Shown: positions 1-7,958, counted from the stretch's first letter. The stretch: DNA of 64,000 nt from Candidatus Woesearchaeota archaeon (GCA_023898345.1 CP060218.1:558001-622000), one strand, 5' to 3'. Notes: generated from the letters alone by a model not told the origin. Numbers and translations: made by a program.

Positions 1-2
1 AT

Positions 3-476
3 CTAAATTACATTGAAAATAATGATGATTGGCATTTTATTCAAGGTAGTAAAGTAGCTGAGGGTGAATTATTTGGAGGATGTATTGAAGTTTTAGAGTT
101 TATGAAAGGAACTAAATTTTGGCCAGATGAAAATTTTTGGAATAATAAATTATTATTTTTTGAAACTTCAGAAGAAAAACCTCCAATTATATGTGTTGAA
201 AGTTTTTTAAGAAATTATGGAATGCAGGGAATTTTGAATAAAATAAATGGTATTTGTTTTGGTAGGGCAAGAGACTATTCAGAAGAAGAAAAGAAAGAAT
301 TAGAAACTGTAATTCTTAAAGTTCTTAAAGAATTTAATAGAGGAGATTTAGTTGTAGTTACAAATATGGATTTTGGACATACTGACCCTCAATTAGTAAT
401 GCCTAATGGAATTAAGGCTCAAATTAATCCAAAAGAAAAAACTTTCAAATTATTAGAAAGTATTTGGGTGGATTAA
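3..476 (+). CDS. S66-family peptidase (LD-carboxypeptidase/MccF-like), C-terminal part; 5' end outside the window
   Basis: The reading frame is open from the window edge, so the visible ~157 residues are the C-terminal domain of a longer protein. Seen: a GGCIEVL stretch, FFETSEEKP (the acidic segment of the S66 active site), RNYGMQGIL, FGRARDY and a terminal GHTDPQLVMPNG block, where the His would be the catalytic residue of the Ser-Glu-His triad. ETSEEKP and NYGMQGIL are closer to MccF (microcin C7 self-immunity) proteins than to murein LD-carboxypeptidases. Family knowledge: these serine peptidases cleave acyl-amino-acid amide bonds in the cytoplasm. Archaea lack murein, so a detoxifying MccF-like role is the better inference. 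The nucleophile Ser lies in the missing N-terminal half and cannot be checked. Confidence 0.85.
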   Translation, partial: LNYIENNDDWHFIQGSKVAEGELFGGCIEVLEFMKGTKFWPDENFWNNKLLFFETSEEKPPIICVESFLRNYGMQGILNKINGICFGRARDYSEEEKKELETVILKVLKEFNRGDLVVVTNMDFGHTDPQLVMPNGIKAQINPKEKTFKLLESIWVD

Positions 477-522
477 TTGTATTACAAAGACTTAAAAAGT
501 AATAAAAAGGATATCCTTTTAC

Positions 523-780
523 ATGCCAAAAACTAAGCAGGCTAAGGAAAAAATCCTTATCTCGCTTGATAAGGAATTAGTAAAAAGGCTTAGAAATGGC
601 AAGATTAGGGCATCTATAGTAATTAATGGATTACTTTGGAAGCACTATTCCCAAATCCCTTATCCCTCATCTTTTGAGGCTCATAACCCGGAGGTCGTTG
701 GTTCAAATCCATCCTCCGCTACTTTAGGTGTTTCTCAAATGGATAAAAATTCTGATTACGATAGACAGTATCATCTATAA
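523..780 (+). CDS. Small ORF: helix-turn/RHH-like N-terminus running into a tRNA 3' half
   Basis: The 85-codon ORF begins MPKTKQAKEKILISLDKEL and reads through a 42-nt stretch that is the 3' half of a tRNA (680-721); that part of the protein (NPEVVGSNPSSAT) is simply translated tRNA. The first ~40 residues (basic start, ISLDKELVKRLRNGK, then NGLLWKHY) resemble the short ribbon-helix-helix proteins common in archaeal mobile DNA, but the match is weak. An ORF overlapping a tRNA 3' half is typical of the attachment end of an integrated element. Whether the ORF is expressed is uncertain. Confidence 0.45.
   Translation: MPKTKQAKEKILISLDKELVKRLRNGKIRASIVINGLLWKHYSQIPYPSSFEAHNPEVVGSNPSSATLGVSQMDKNSDYDRQYHL
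680..721 (+). other. tRNA-iMet(CAT) 3' half, probable att-site remnant
   Basis: From 680 the sequence reads CTCATAA (anticodon loop with CAT), CCCGG (3' anticodon stem), AGGTC, GTTGG-TTCAAAT-CCATC (T arm with one T-T mismatch), then acceptor 3' strand CTCCGCT and discriminator A. The CGCTA end implies an A1-U72 pair and CCC after the loop implies GGG before it; both are hallmarks of archaeal initiator tRNA. No matching 5' half (expected to start AGCGGAG) lies upstream, and the segment preceding the loop does not pair. The copy starts exactly at the anticodon loop, a usual crossover site for tyrosine-integrase elements. Confidence 0.7.
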
Positions 781-827
781 ATATATTAGATGAAATGATT
801 TTGTGTTAGAAAGAATTTTGATAGGAT

Positions 828-2180
828 TCACTTTAATTTCAAATTCATCTTTTTCAGATTATCATAAATTAAACTAACAAAAAAACTAAATAATTCAACA
901 TCATTTCTTTTTTCTTCTTTTTTTGTATGTTTTACATATTCGTATGAATCGTAAATATCTATCATTGGAAAATCTAAACTTAATAAAGCATAAGTGAATA
1001 ATAGTCTTGTTGTCCTGGAGTTTCCATCTCCAAATGGATGAATATGTTGAAATTCAGAATGAACCCAAGTTATAAACTTAATTTTTTCTTCTATATTTGA
1101 AGTATTAATTTGAGTTAAAGTTCCAAGTCTCGTTAATTCTTGATTGAACTTAGTTTCATAATTTTTAAGTTTTGAATCTAATTCTTTGACATTACACATA
1201 ACAAATTTAGGATTGTTTTTAATATAAACCGGGTAATTTCTAATTATTCCTGCTACTCCTTCCCAACCTCCTTTTTTTTCATATTCTTTTTTCTTTATAT
1301 TTTCTAAAATAATATAGTGAATTCTTTTAATATCATCAAGAGTTAAAGAAAAGTCACTTAGTTTACTTTCAACAAACTCTAAAGCTCTTTTCATATTTCT
1401 ATTTTCATCTAAATCCGTAATATCAGGATTTCCCAGAATTTTACCTTCTTCTAATAACGCCTTTACTTCTTCAAAACTCATTGTATTACCTTCTAAAGAT
1501 GTTGTGTGTGTAATAAAGTGTAGTTTTTGTTCATAGTTTAAACTTTCAAATTTGTTTTCTTTTGTATTCCTATATTTATCAATTAATTTTAACTCCATTA
1601 CAATTTTTTCAATTTTAACTTTAGAAGTATCTATTGTCTTTTCTTCTTTTTTTACATCAATATCGGGAATCTTTCCAAAAATTTTCAAAACTACTCTTAA
1701 TAATAAATCATCATTAAAATCAAATGTTTGGGGTTTATCAGAACTTCCCATTAATACAAAATTATTTTTTAAAAAAAGGGAAAAATATTTCTTTAAGGTT
1801 CTTGAATTAATATCAGAATAAATGTCTTTCAAAACTAGATTTTTTTTACCTAATCCTCTTTGAATAATTTCTACTGCCTTATTATTTAGTAAATTATTAG
1901 GAGTAATTTGTTTTTTTCTACATTCATCATATACATAAAAAATATTTCTAATGAATAATTTATCGACTTTAGGAATAAATCCTTTTTCTTTTTCTACTAT
2001 TAATTCTTTTTCTAATAAAGTTTGGATGTGAGCATAGATTGTATGATAAGATGCATTAAATCTTTTTCTTAGATCATCAATTGTAATATAAAATTCTTGA
2101 TCTTCAGTTCTATTCTTAAAGAAATTTTCTCTTTCAAGCAACATTGAATAAAAAACATCATAAGTATTTATTTTCTCCAT
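828..2180 (-). CDS. Fic-domain protein with N-terminal winged-helix domain
   Basis: 450 residues. Residues ~25-75 look like a winged helix (ITIDDLRKRFNASYHTIY). Around residue 228 is TTSLEGN, matching the (S/T)xxxE(G/N) inhibitory motif; being N-terminal to the Fic core, it makes this an auto-inhibited class II Fic. The core motif HPFGDGNSRTTR lies near residue 378 with catalytic His, Asp, Asn and both Arg present; the usual second Gly of DGNGR is Ser. Family knowledge: Fic proteins transfer AMP (or another nucleotide) to protein hydroxyls. The target is unknown. The gene is AT-rich, stands alone beside a tRNA-derived att remnant and repeat A copies, and is probably accessory. Start is the ATG at 2180. 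Confidence 0.88.
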   Translation of the reverse strand: MEKINTYDVFYSMLLERENFFKNRTEDQEFYITIDDLRKRFNASYHTIYAHIQTLLEKELIVEKEKGFIPKVDKLFIRNIFYVYDECRKKQITPNNLLNNKAVEIIQRGLGKKNLVLKDIYSDINSRTLKKYFSLFLKNNFVLMGSSDKPQTFDFNDDLLLRVVLKIFGKIPDIDVKKEEKTIDTSKVKIEKIVMELKLIDKYRNTKENKFESLNYEQKLHFITHTTSLEGNTMSFEEVKALLEEGKILGNPDITDLDENRNMKRALEFVESKLSDFSLTLDDIKRIHYIILENIKKKEYEKKGGWEGVAGIIRNYPVYIKNNPKFVMCNVKELDSKLKNYETKFNQELTRLGTLTQINTSNIEEKIKFITWVHSEFQHIHPFGDGNSRTTRLLFTYALLSLDFPMIDIYDSYEYVKHTKKEEKRNDVELFSFFVSLIYDNLKKMNLKLK

Positions 2181-2190
2181 TTTGTATTTT

Positions 2191-2330
2191 AAGTAAAGAA
2201 ATCGCTAAAATGTGCCTATCCCAATCGGAACAGGGCTCTTGGGCTTTACGGTAATTTTCAAGACGCGATTTCTAACTCTCAGCTGGGTATCGCAGCATAT
2301 CTGAGTAAGTAAATACCTAGCTAAGGAATT
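2191..2330 (+). repeat. Dispersed repeat A, copy 1
   Basis: About 140 bp: AAGTAAAGAAATCGCTAAAA, then CCTATCCCAATCGGA, then AATTTTCAAGACGCGATTTCT, then an imperfect CAGCTGGGT...ACCTAGCT hairpin ending CTAAGGAATT. The outer AGAAATCGC and GCGATTTCT arms form an inverted repeat. It lies just upstream of the Fic gene start and carries no ORF of its own. Its right half is decayed relative to copies 2 and 6. Confidence 0.85.
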
Positions 2331-2480
2331 AATTTTATTAATCCTATATACATAATAAGGATTTAATTCTTTATAACATTATCGCTATTTTGTATTTTAA
2401 ATTAACGATTATTTAAATTAAAATACACCTTGTAAGAAAATCTCCAAAAAACATTGAAGGCACATTCTGTTAAATGACGA

Positions 2481-2520
2481 GCCAGAAATCTCCGTCCTTT
2501 ATGGTGTGGGATGAATGGCA
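2481..2520 (+). mobile_element. Possible degenerate IS200/IS605-type right end
   Basis: The stretch GCCAGAAATCTCCGTCC, then TTTATGGTGTGGGATGAATGGC, resembles the conserved 3' end of IS200/IS605 elements (AGAAnCCCCGTCCTTTAGGGCGGGGAG followed by the cleavage site), with a partly broken hairpin. No tnpA or tnpB remains nearby. This rests on memory of the family pattern and may be chance. Confidence 0.25.
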
Positions 2521-2528
2521 ACATTGAA

Positions 2529-2666
2529 TAAATAAATCGCTAAAATGTGCCTATCCCAATCGGAGCAGAGCTGCTGGGCATTACGGCAATTTTCAAGACG
2601 CGATTTCTAACTCCCAGCTGGGTGGTCGCAGCAGAGCTGCTGGGTATAATACCCAGCTAAGGAATT
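2529..2666 (+). repeat. Dispersed repeat A, copy 2
   Basis: Well-preserved copy: AATCGCTAAAATGTGCC, CTATCCCAATCGGAGC, AATTTTCAAGACGCGATTTC, then CCCAGCTGGGT...ACCCAGCT enclosing a GCAGCAGAGCTGC hairpin and GGTATAATACC, ending AAGGAATT. It abuts, and probably truncates, the 3' end of the frameshifted small reading frame downstream of the DRG gene. Confidence 0.9.
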
Positions 2667-2799
2667 ATTAGAGACAGTTTCATACACAAAATACTTTCTC
2701 AGAGGCGAACCTAAAAAACAAAGGCCTTTTTCTGAACAATAAGCATACCCTACGAGTCCTGAATCCAAATAATTCAAATGCTGATTAAAAGAAGTAGGG

Positions 2800-2967
2800 C
2801 TAGAACTTACGAGAGAGAGGAACAAACAAATCAATTTTGTACGGAACAAAAGGAAGCTTAGCCATATATTCTATTGCAAAATTTCGTATCTTGCCTAAAT
2901 CTTCAGAATCCAAAGCATCAGTATGCAAACAAATCTCTCTAAGCCAGTTCGAATCAAATTCTCCCAT
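2800..2967 (-). CDS. Small protein translationally coupled to the DRG GTPase; possibly frameshifted
   Basis: ATG at 2967 is 3 nt beyond the DRG stop (TAA 2973-2971). The 55-codon frame begins MGEFDSNWLREICLHTDAL and ends at TAG 2802-2800. It is too short for most ORF cut-offs. Past the stop, another frame continues without interruption (SSSPTSFNQHLNYLDSG ... LRKYFVYETVSNN) up to repeat A copy 2 at 2666. The original gene may therefore have been ~110 residues and have suffered one frameshift and then a repeat insertion at its end. No family is recognised. It may be intact but short, or a pseudogene. Confidence 0.45.
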   Translation of the reverse strand: MGEFDSNWLREICLHTDALDSEDLGKIRNFAIEYMAKLPFVPYKIDLFVPLSRKF

Positions 2968-2970
2968 CTT

Positions 2971-4092
2971 TTAACGAGCATAAATTTCGACAATATCTTT
3001 GTCCTCAACAAGATGATCCAGCCCAACTCTTTGCCATTCAAACTTAACAGAACTTCCCTTAACGCGTGCAAACTTAAATTTCTTGAGAATATCTTTATGA
3101 ATTTTCAGACACACGTCGCGTACAGAGTCACCCCTTTGTACAACAAGCGGGCGCGTCATATCAGCTTCCTTTCTCTGCTCCTTCAAATACACCCAAATAA
3201 AACCAAGATTTTTCCAAATAAATTCCTTAAATCCTTCAAGATTAATTTCCATTTCTGCTGAAATTCCGTACAAAGGAAAGTTGGGATATCTTTCTTTCAG
3301 AACAGAAACTTTTTCTCGTAACTCCCCTTCAGAAAAAAGATCAATCTTGTTAAGACAAATCGCACCTTGCGTATATTCCAAATTTCCGTACAGTGCGTCA
3401 ATGAAATCATCCTCAGTAAGATTTTCTTCGTGAATCATAACCTCGGCATTGACAAGCCCATTGTCCAAAAGAACTTCTTTAATAAATTCTGAAGAAATCC
3501 TGTCTTCGCTGTGATTAATAGGAATCGTGATACTTCCCTTTGGCTGACGGATAATTTGAATAAAAGGTTTGCTTGTGTTCACACGAATGCCCGACAAACG
3601 AATCTCCTCTAAAAGCATGTCCATTTCATCAATATGACGCGCATCAACAATAAACACAATCAAATCACAAGCACGAACGACAGACAAAACCTTCCTTCCA
3701 AAGCCTTTGTTCTGCGAGGCATGTTTGATAATTCCTGGCAAGTCCAAAATTTGTAGGTTTGTGTGCTTGTAATTAAGAAGTCCGGGGATGACTTCTAAAG
3801 TTGTAAACTCATAAGCTCCAATTTTTGATTCCTTGTTTGTAATTGCAGAAAGTAAAGTCGATTTTCCAACACTTGGTTTTCCCAAAAGCCCGACAGTTGC
3901 ATCCCCTTCTTTCTTAACAGCATAGCCTTCTCCTTTTGGCCCCTTTGCCGATTTTTGCTCCAGTTCTTCCTTAAGCCTTGCAATTTTGGCTTTCAGAAGA
4001 CCAACTGCTGCCTCCGTACGCTTGTTGACCTTTGTCGTAGAAAGCTCCTTTTCCAAATCCTCAATCCTAGCTTTCAATTCTTCATTGGCCAT
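2971..4092 (-). CDS. DRG/Rbg-type GTP-binding protein with C-terminal TGS domain
   Basis: 373 residues. N-terminal helical segment (~1-60), then G1 GKPSVGKST (~70-80), G2/switch region GAYEFTTLE, G3 DLPG, G4 NKID and a C-terminal TGS domain from ~295 (GDSVRDVCLKIHKD). This is the order seen in archaeal and eukaryotic DRG proteins of the Obg superfamily, and the length is normal. Such GTPases bind ribosomes or translation factors. Start at ATG 4092 is supported by a TATAAAAG element centred ~26 nt upstream, consistent with a leaderless mRNA. A small ORF is coupled to its stop codon. Confidence 0.93.
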   Translation of the reverse strand: MANEELKARIEDLEKELSTTKVNKRTEAAVGLLKAKIARLKEELEQKSAKGPKGEGYAVKKEGDATVGLLGKPSVGKSTLLSAITNKESKIGAYEFTTLEVIPGLLNYKHTNLQILDLPGIIKHASQNKGFGRKVLSVVRACDLIVFIVDARHIDEMDMLLEEIRLSGIRVNTSKPFIQIIRQPKGSITIPINHSEDRISSEFIKEVLLDNGLVNAEVMIHEENLTEDDFIDALYGNLEYTQGAICLNKIDLFSEGELREKVSVLKERYPNFPLYGISAEMEINLEGFKEFIWKNLGFIWVYLKEQRKEADMTRPLVVQRGDSVRDVCLKIHKDILKKFKFARVKGSSVKFEWQRVGLDHLVEDKDIVEIYAR

Positions 4093-4163
4093 ATTCTCAT
4101 AAACAGCAAAAAGAAGACTTTTATAAAACTTTCAGATGAAAGGTCTTCCTTTCAAAACAAAGC

Positions 4164-4805
4164 TTATAGCGTTTCCCCTTCTTTTCTTAAGACAAAGATA
4201 CAAACATTATGTTTAACAAAGCGAGATTTTATTTTCTTCCCCACATTCTCACCCCAAATTTTTGTAAATACTTCAGTAGTTTCCTTAAAACTTGTAAAAG
4301 CAAAACAAGTCTCAATTCTTTCAAATATGGTAAACCCTTGAGTCAAAAGCCAAGCGTTGTACTCTTTCGTTCTTTTGTCCAAAGTTCTTCCCCTTATCTC
4401 TTCAAACTCTCCGCCATCATCATTCTCAATAAGGTAAAAAAATCCTCCTTTCTTTAGAACTCTCTTTATCTCCAGAACAACACGCGCTTGCCTTTCTCTT
4501 TCTGGAATTGTTCCTAACATCCAAGCCGCAACACCAAAGTCAATACTTTCTTTTTCCAAAGGAATATCTTCTGCCGACGAACAAATAAATTCCCCCTTTT
4601 TAACCTTACTTTTGGCAAGAGATAACTGGTCGGCAGACTTGTCCAAAGCAATATATTCCTCAGCTTTTTCAGAAAGAAATTTTGTAAATTTCCCACTACC
4701 ACAGCCAAGATCTAAAACTCTTCCCTTTACCTTCTTTTCAAGAATCTTCTCAATTTTTTGAAGAGAATCTTCTGCCTTGCTAAATATTTCATACACTTGA
4801 TTCAT
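4164..4805 (-). CDS. Class I SAM-dependent methyltransferase
   Basis: Motif I is VLDLGCGSGKF, followed by ALDKS (acidic end of beta 2), SSAEDIPLE and an LKKGGFFYLIEND loop, the Rossmann-fold methyltransferase pattern of the Methyltransf_11/25 type. The substrate cannot be told. The longer frame to 4847 would start at a TTG within repeat B copy 1, so the ATG at 4805 (MNQVYEIF) is preferred, giving ~213 residues. It lies between the DRG gene and the radical SAM operon on the same strand, separated from the operon by repeat B. Confidence 0.8.
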   Translation of the reverse strand: MNQVYEIFSKAEDSLQKIEKILEKKVKGRVLDLGCGSGKFTKFLSEKAEEYIALDKSADQLSLAKSKVKKGEFICSSAEDIPLEKESIDFGVAAWMLGTIPERERQARVVLEIKRVLKKGGFFYLIENDDGGEFEEIRGRTLDKRTKEYNAWLLTQGFTIFERIETCFAFTSFKETTEVFTKIWGENVGKKIKSRFVKHNVCIFVLRKEGETL

Positions 4806-4832
4806 TCCATAATAAGCGTCAGAACTTTCAGA

Positions 4833-4932
4833 TATAGTCGTCCACAAAACTCATTCCTTTTGTCTCCTCTCCACTCACTGTGTTCGTTTGCTATATAGTG
4901 TTCTCGAAGTTAAAAACTTCTGCGGAGCACTA
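4833..4932 (+). repeat. Dispersed repeat B, copy 1
   Basis: About 100 bp: TATAGTCGTCCACAAAACTC, then TCTCCTCTCCACTCACT, then a hairpin ATAGTGTTCTCGAAGTT-AAA-AACTTCTGCGGAGCACTAT. Near-identical copies are at 35537 and 38721, all in the same orientation. Confidence 0.9.
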
Positions 4933-4936
4933 TAAA

Positions 4937-5938
4937 TTATTTGTTTTCATTTTCAACTCTCACAATCTCCCGTTTTGCAGGACAACCTAAAATTCCTCTT
5001 TTCTCATCCCCTTCAATCCTTGCCCTTTCGCTTCGAAGAGGATCACTGGCCAAAATCTCGGATAAAGAATGCTCCTCTAAAGTAAGAGTACTTTTTTTCT
5101 TAGGATCGTTTTCTACAAGCCAAGTACAAGGAGAAACTCTTCCCACATGATCAATAAACAGAAATTTTTCAAGAGCAGGACAAAAACCCTTCCCGCAATC
5201 TACATTTTTCCCCGTCAAGCTAGTACTGACCTTTATTCTTCCATCATAGTTTTTCCCTAACTTCAAAATTTCTCTTTCAAGTTGATCGTCTGTTTTTTGT
5301 GCATTCAAACTTATATCACCTTTCATTCTTCCAATAGCTTCCATTCGTGAAAAAATTACTTCATCTGCACCAAGACTTTCATAAAAAGTGATCATCTTGT
5401 CAATCTCACATTCATTTCCTGCATACAAAACAGTCCCTATTCTAAGATAATGAGATGTGAACTTCTTAAGATTCTCAATCCCCTGCAAGGTTCTCTCAAA
5501 AGTATTCTTTCCTCTTATTTTCTCTTGAAGCTCCTTTGAATGTCCGTCAAGACTAACATGAACAAGTGACAAAGGAACTTCTCCCAAAGCTTGTGCATTT
5601 GTCTTTGTAATGGCGGAAGCATTTGTCGAAAGATCAGAGCTAAAACCTAAACTGTTAGCTTTTGCAAGAATATTTACTAAATCTTTACGAAGAAAAGGCT
5701 CACCCCCTGTAAATTTGATATGAGTAAACTGTTCTTGCTTTAGTTCCCCCAAAACTCTGTACACGTCTTGAGTAGAAAGTTCGCCAACTGGCTTTTTAGG
5801 ACCTGAACTAAAAATACAATAGGAGCAAAGATAATTGCAGGAATTTGTAAGTTCCCACAAAACGCGTCCTCCCATATAAGGAATTCTAAAAAGGCAAGAA
5901 GAATACTTCTCAGGAAGAGCATTTTGGCTCACTTGCAT
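4937..5938 (-). CDS. Radical SAM enzyme with SPASM-like C-terminus
   Basis: 333 residues. Radical SAM Cys triad C34-X3-C38-X2-C41 (TNSCNYLCSYC), then FTGGEPFLRKDL (GGE motif) and VSLDGHSKE. The C-terminal part has further cysteines (VDCGKGFCP, VSPCTW, ILGCPAK), as in SPASM/Twitch proteins holding an extra FeS cluster. Family knowledge: MoaA-, PqqE- and anSME-like enzymes, often peptide or cofactor modifiers. It is the last gene of a compact operon; its ATG overlaps the stop of the kinase gene by 10 nt, so co-expression is likely. Product unknown. Confidence 0.88.
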   Translation of the reverse strand: MQVSQNALPEKYSSCLFRIPYMGGRVLWELTNSCNYLCSYCIFSSGPKKPVGELSTQDVYRVLGELKQEQFTHIKFTGGEPFLRKDLVNILAKANSLGFSSDLSTNASAITKTNAQALGEVPLSLVHVSLDGHSKELQEKIRGKNTFERTLQGIENLKKFTSHYLRIGTVLYAGNECEIDKMITFYESLGADEVIFSRMEAIGRMKGDISLNAQKTDDQLEREILKLGKNYDGRIKVSTSLTGKNVDCGKGFCPALEKFLFIDHVGRVSPCTWLVENDPKKKSTLTLEEHSLSEILASDPLRSERARIEGDEKRGILGCPAKREIVRVENENK

Positions 5939-6576
5939 TCACCCCAAATATGACCTAGGAGTTCTTTGTACGCCTCGTGGGAAGGATTAAGGGAAGTATC
6001 AAAGAGAAACAGTTTTCCTTGCCCTGCTTCTTTTTGTGCCTGTACAATCCCTTCTAATTTTTCTTGATAAGAAAACTGAGACGCAATTCTTCCTTTTACC
6101 TGGTCTGCTGGCAAATCACCTTTAGAAAGCCGCCCCATTTGAATCTCTTTGTTGGCATACACCAAAAGCATATTGTGCTGAACAATATCAAAAAAACGAT
6201 ATTCTGCAAAAAGAGCAGACTCCACTAAAAGAAGAGGAGAAGTATTCTTTTCCATTTCATTCTGTACGCGCTTCAAAGCTTCAGGTAAAAGAATGCGATT
6301 AAATTCTTCCAATGCTACCTTGTCTTGAAATAAGAGTTCTCCTAATTCTTTCCTCTTAACAGAAGTGTCCTCATTCTCAAACTGGTGGCCAAAGCTTTGA
6401 AAAATCTGTCTTCTCAAGTCCTTGTACTCTAAGGCAGTTCCCAATATTTCTCTTCCTAATAGATCTGTATTAATATGAGAGACAGTACCATTTCCTATTT
6501 CAACTAACTTTTTACACGTATAACTTTTTCCACAGCCCATGGAACCCGTCACACCAAGTACGTATTCAAAGCTCAT
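5929..6576 (-). CDS. CoaE-like P-loop kinase (dephospho-CoA kinase family)
   Basis: 215 residues with Walker A GSMGCGKS near the N-terminus, NTDLLGREI (DxxxR-like position of CoaE) and LLLVESALFAE replacing the usual V(P)LLFE segment. Overall size and layout match bacterial CoaE. Archaea normally finish CoA with an unrelated GTP-dependent enzyme, so the natural substrate here may be another nucleotide or cofactor. The ATG overlaps the preceding radical SAM stop as ATGA (6573-6576) and is preceded by GGGAGGAT ~8 nt upstream, a good Shine-Dalgarno. It is flanked by two radical SAM genes in the same operon. Confidence 0.75.
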   Translation of the reverse strand: MSFEYVLGVTGSMGCGKSYTCKKLVEIGNGTVSHINTDLLGREILGTALEYKDLRRQIFQSFGHQFENEDTSVKRKELGELLFQDKVALEEFNRILLPEALKRVQNEMEKNTSPLLLVESALFAEYRFFDIVQHNMLLVYANKEIQMGRLSKGDLPADQVKGRIASQFSYQEKLEGIVQAQKEAGQGKLFLFDTSLNPSHEAYKELLGHIWGECK

Positions 6577-7940
6577 TTTTCATCCTCCCAGCCAAGACCG
6601 TAACGCAAAGGGCAAAATGTTAAGAGCTTTAGTTCTGGATTTCTTTCTTTTAGTTTCTTAACATCACGAAATTCTTTGACATCGCTGAGTATTTGATACC
6701 CCTTTTTTTCCAGATTCTTAGAAAGTTGAGTAAGCTTCTCTACAAAAATATCCTTTGAAAGAGTGCTACACACATTTGGTTGGTTATTATGAATGTATTG
6801 AGAATCTGATTCTCCTTCTCTATGATAGTGTTCATATAAACTTGTTCCAACTTTCAAAGTGAGAAAATGAATCCTAATTTCTTGTGGTTCAAGTTCTTGT
6901 ATGAGGGCATTTGTTTTTTCTACTCCTTCCTCAGTTATGTTTGGAAAATCGTAAATAAAACTTGCTCTCACTCGAAAACCAATCTTTTTACTTTCCAAAA
7001 TAATTTTCCGTATTTGTTCAATAGTTACTCCTTTTCTCATTTCATCTAGAATGCTCTGGTCTCCAGATTCGACGCCAAAGTGAATCCACCTAAAGCCGGC
7101 TTTGTACATACATAGCAAGGTTTCTCGATCAAGAGAAGAAATTGTGCCCAGACAACCTAAGTAGACTTTTATCTTTCTCTTAAGAATTTCTTTTGAGATT
7201 TCTCTCATCCTAAAGCGATTGACAACAGCGTTGTCATCAAGAAAAAGAATCTTTTTTTGTCCCCAGTCCCTTACAAGTGACTCGATTTCATCAACAACAC
7301 GAGAAACAGATCTTGCTCGCCACTTCCCCCAAAACACAGGAACAGGACAAAAACTACACGTATTGAAACAGCCCCGACTTGTAAGAATGGTTCTTGTATC
7401 GATATATTCATCCATAGAGACGAGATTGCGATTTATTTGGACAAGCTCATCTAGAGAAATTTTTTCTTCTCTTTCTTCTGTTCGTATAAGCTTTCCTTTG
7501 TCTTTGTAGATAATCCCTTTCATTTCTTCTCTCTTCTTTTCCATTGCTAAAATTTCCTTAAGTGCAAGTTCCATTTCTCCAACAACGACAATGCTAGCTC
7601 CGGAATCCAAGAACTCCTCTGGCGAGTGTTGGGGAATTTTTCCTCCCAGAATCGCAAAAACATTCTTTTCTTTACACAACGTCAAAATGCTTAAGATTTC
7701 ATCTTGTGCTTCTGAGGTGTGCAGTGGAATGTGGTAATCAAAAAGAAGAACAACATGGGAATAAGAAGAAAGTTCTATGTCTTTTGCACAGAGTTTTCTT
7801 CTGTCCATGTCAAGGAAATTCACTTTGTGTCCCAAATGTTCAACATAGGAAGCAAGAACTAAACTATCAACAGGCTCTATTGCAATTGCTTCATCTGTAA
7901 AAGGTTTATTGGGTGGATTTATGAAAAGTATATTTGCCAT
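6573..7940 (-). CDS. B12-binding-type radical SAM protein
   Basis: About 455 residues. The N-terminal ~140 residues have the layout of the cobalamin-binding fold (ILFINPPN, LASYVEHLGHKV, ILGGKIPQHSPEEFL, VVGEME). The radical SAM core follows: TSRGCFNTCSFCPVP (CX3CX2C), LFLDDNAV, GVESGDQSILD. This is the class B12-binding/radical SAM arrangement (BchE/HpnP-like), typically methylating or rearranging unactivated carbons. The DxHxxG cobalamin motif is not seen, so the domain may not bind B12. ATG 7940 (MANILFIN) is preferred over an upstream GTG at 7955. Operon member. Confidence 0.87.
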   Translation of the reverse strand: MANILFINPPNKPFTDEAIAIEPVDSLVLASYVEHLGHKVNFLDMDRRKLCAKDIELSSYSHVVLLFDYHIPLHTSEAQDEILSILTLCKEKNVFAILGGKIPQHSPEEFLDSGASIVVVGEMELALKEILAMEKKREEMKGIIYKDKGKLIRTEEREEKISLDELVQINRNLVSMDEYIDTRTILTSRGCFNTCSFCPVPVFWGKWRARSVSRVVDEIESLVRDWGQKKILFLDDNAVVNRFRMREISKEILKRKIKVYLGCLGTISSLDRETLLCMYKAGFRWIHFGVESGDQSILDEMRKGVTIEQIRKIILESKKIGFRVRASFIYDFPNITEEGVEKTNALIQELEPQEIRIHFLTLKVGTSLYEHYHREGESDSQYIHNNQPNVCSTLSKDIFVEKLTQLSKNLEKKGYQILSDVKEFRDVKKLKERNPELKLLTFCPLRYGLGWEDEK

Positions 7941-7958
7941 TTTTCTTTGAAACACCCT

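Noticed and set aside
2607..2849. 80-codon ORF as an independent gene
   Set aside because: Its C-terminal part is translated repeat A and its N-terminal part overlaps the coupled small gene in another frame; better read as a frameshifted continuation.
4806..4847. TTG start for the methyltransferase
   Set aside because: The first codons come from repeat B sequence; ATG 4805 begins the conserved part.
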